Shown here: piece after piece, positions 6,020-7,089 of the stretch | How the letters are laid out: each line of letters opens with the position of its first letter | How positions within the stretch are numbered: the stretch's first letter is position 1 | Origin: Thermoproteota archaeon | Lineage (GTDB): Archaea; Thermoproteota; Korarchaeia; JAOZGF01; JAOZFZ01 | NCBI GenBank assembly: GCA_027491945.1 | Contig: JAOZFZ010000010.1 | Coordinates: forward strand, 1-7,089 | Direction of reading: 5' to 3' | Length of the DNA: 7,089 nt | Notes under the pieces: model-generated | The model's input: only the letters and a program-made list of their open reading frames with translations | What the model was told of the DNA's origin: nothing | Database searches by the model: none | Position numbers and translations under genes: made by a program

Positions 6020-7089
6020 TTGGCGAGGCTTGCAATTTTGCACAGAGAATTCTGTAAAAGTGATAAATGTGGCCGAGAATGCATAAAATACTGCCCGGAC
6101 GTACGAATAGGCCGAGAAACTATCGAATTGGTGGATAAATATCCAAGGATATCAGAAACTTTATGCTCAGGATGCGGCCTTTGCGCTAAGAAATGCCCAT
6201 TCTCTGCTATTTCTATAATAAATTTACCAGACGAGCTTGAAGAGGATTGTATCCACCGATATGGCCCAAACGGGTTTAAGCTCTTTCGCCTACCAATTAT
6301 AAAGCGCAGTTCCATCATGGGGCTTGTTGGGCAAAACGCCACGGGAAAGACAACAGCCCTTAAGATCTTGGCAGGTCTGCTCATACCCAACCTCTGCGAA
6401 ATCGGCGAGCGTCAATCTCAGAGGGAAATAGCCTCAATTTTCCGTGGAAGCGAGATCCAGTCATACTTTGAATCTCTCTATAACAAAACAATTAAGGTTG
6501 CCTATAAACCTCAGTACGTGACTCAGCTGCCGGGGGTCTTCGAAGGTACGGTAAGAGAAGCTATTGAAGTGCTCTGTCGACCTGAGGGCGTACAGGAGAT
6601 TATTGAGGAATTTGGAATAACCCCTATCCTCAACAGAAAGCTGTCTGCGTTAAGTGGAGGGGAGCTTCAAAAGGTTGCTATTACCCTTGCGCTGGGGAAA
6701 GGAGTAGATGTGCTGCTTCTTGATGAGCCAAGCAGCTTTCTTGATGTTAAAGAGAGATTTCGCATGGCAGGTGTAGTAAGAAAGGCCGCAGAGGCGGGCA
6801 AAAGCGTAGTGGTCGTTGAACACGACCTTTCCATTTTGGATTACCTTAGCGATTACATATCCATTTTTTACGGTGAGCCCAACTCGTATGGGATCGTATC
6901 TCATCCTTACTCCTCTAGAGTTGGCATCAATATCTACCTCGATGGATTCATACCCGACGAAAATCTAAGGTTCAGAAGAGAAAGCGTCGTTTTTACGAAG
7001 AGAGTACCGGAAAGGGAAAGCACGGCACCTGAGGACGTCCTAGTTTCCTATACATCTCTTCGGAAGGAACTGGATGGCTTTACCCTAAC
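6020..7089 (+). CDS. rli1: Ribosome recycling ATPase Rli1/ABCE1 (3'-truncated by window edge)
   Basis: Splits 70S ribosomes into subunits after termination, together with aRF1/aPelota, and acts in the cytoplasm despite its ABC fold. The frame is open to base 7089 (356 codons; the family is about 590-600 aa), so the second ATPase domain is cut off. Numbering from TTG at 6020: two 4Fe-4S motifs with all eight cysteines (C12, 17, 21, 25 then P; C49, 52, 55, 59 then P); the family motif HRYGPNGFKL (79-88); Walker A GQNATGKTT (104-112); Q-loop KPQYV (Q165); signature LSGGELQ (211-217); Walker B with DEPSSFLD (235-242); H-loop EHD (H268); then the hinge region (YGEPNSYG, RVGIN). TTG at 6020 is chosen because GGTGATC ends 3 nt upstream and the N-terminus ARLAIL fits the family; an in-frame GTG at 6011 is the alternative. 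Only 24 bp separate it from the preceding gene. A weak TATAATATT (5953-5961) could give it its own promoter. Confidence 0.96.
   Translation, partial: MARLAILHREFCKSDKCGRECIKYCPDVRIGRETIELVDKYPRISETLCSGCGLCAKKCPFSAISIINLPDELEEDCIHRYGPNGFKLFRLPIIKRSSIMGLVGQNATGKTTALKILAGLLIPNLCEIGERQSQREIASIFRGSEIQSYFESLYNKTIKVAYKPQYVTQLPGVFEGTVREAIEVLCRPEGVQEIIEEFGITPILNRKLSALSGGELQKVAITLALGKGVDVLLLDEPSSFLDVKERFRMAGVVRKAAEAGKSVVVVEHDLSILDYLSDYISIFYGEPNSYGIVSHPYSSRVGINIYLDGFIPDENLRFRRESVVFTKRVPERESTAPEDVLVSYTSLRKELDGFTL

Noticed and set aside
6004..6390. 128-codon open frame on the minus strand inside rli1
   Set aside because: It lies antisense to the conserved Fe-S and Walker A coding region, so it is a shadow of the real gene; the same holds for 6650-6904 on the minus strand.
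1..7089. CRISPR arrays, insertion sequences or integrated elements at the tRNA
   Set aside because: No regularly spaced repeats, transposase or integrase coding, terminal inverted repeats or duplicated tRNA 3' end could be seen.

Overview
The window looks like chromosomal DNA from a thermophilic archaeon, most likely of the TACK/Thermoproteota side. The signs are an archaeal-type alanyl-tRNA synthetase, the archaeal/eukaryotic ribosome-recycling ATPase Rli1/ABCE1, a tRNA gene without encoded CCA whose acceptor, anticodon and T stems are all G-C and whose anticodon loop is interrupted by introns, Shine-Dalgarno motifs GGTGA and GGAGG, and TTTTTAAGG/TTTAAA TATA-like boxes. A closer taxonomic placement cannot be made from the sequence alone.

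Layout. 1-2097 (+) is the 3' three quarters of alaS; its N-terminal catalytic part lies left of the window. Its last codons run into a tRNA gene on the opposite strand (2079-2187, -), read here as tRNA-Arg(TCT) carrying two short introns (34 nt in total). 2188-2567 is mostly intergenic. It holds a 12-bp palindromic TATA-like element, a 50-codon small ORF with a very good ribosome binding site (2374-2526), and a TATA-like box before the next gene. From 2568 rightward lies a co-directional, tightly spaced run: a 693-aa surface protein with a signal peptide, about four Ig-like repeats and a C-terminal membrane anchor (2568-4649); a 436-aa protein of the same architecture with one clear Ig-like repeat (TTG start, 4685-5995); and the start of rli1 (TTG start, 6020 to the right edge), which has both Fe-S clusters and a complete first ATPase domain.

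How they fit together. alaS, the tRNA and rli1 are translation genes. The two membrane-anchored Ig-repeat proteins are envelope proteins of unknown role placed between them. They share topology (Sec signal, N-glycosylation sequons, one C-terminal membrane helix, short basic cytoplasmic tail) and probably work as a pair on the cell surface. Their intergenic distances (35 and 24 bp) allow co-transcription with rli1, although a functional link to ribosome recycling is not implied. No mobile element, CRISPR array or obvious defence system is visible. The items most worth a second look are the alaS/tRNA antisense overlap, the split anticodon loop of the tRNA, the unrecognised small ORF, and the surface-protein pair.
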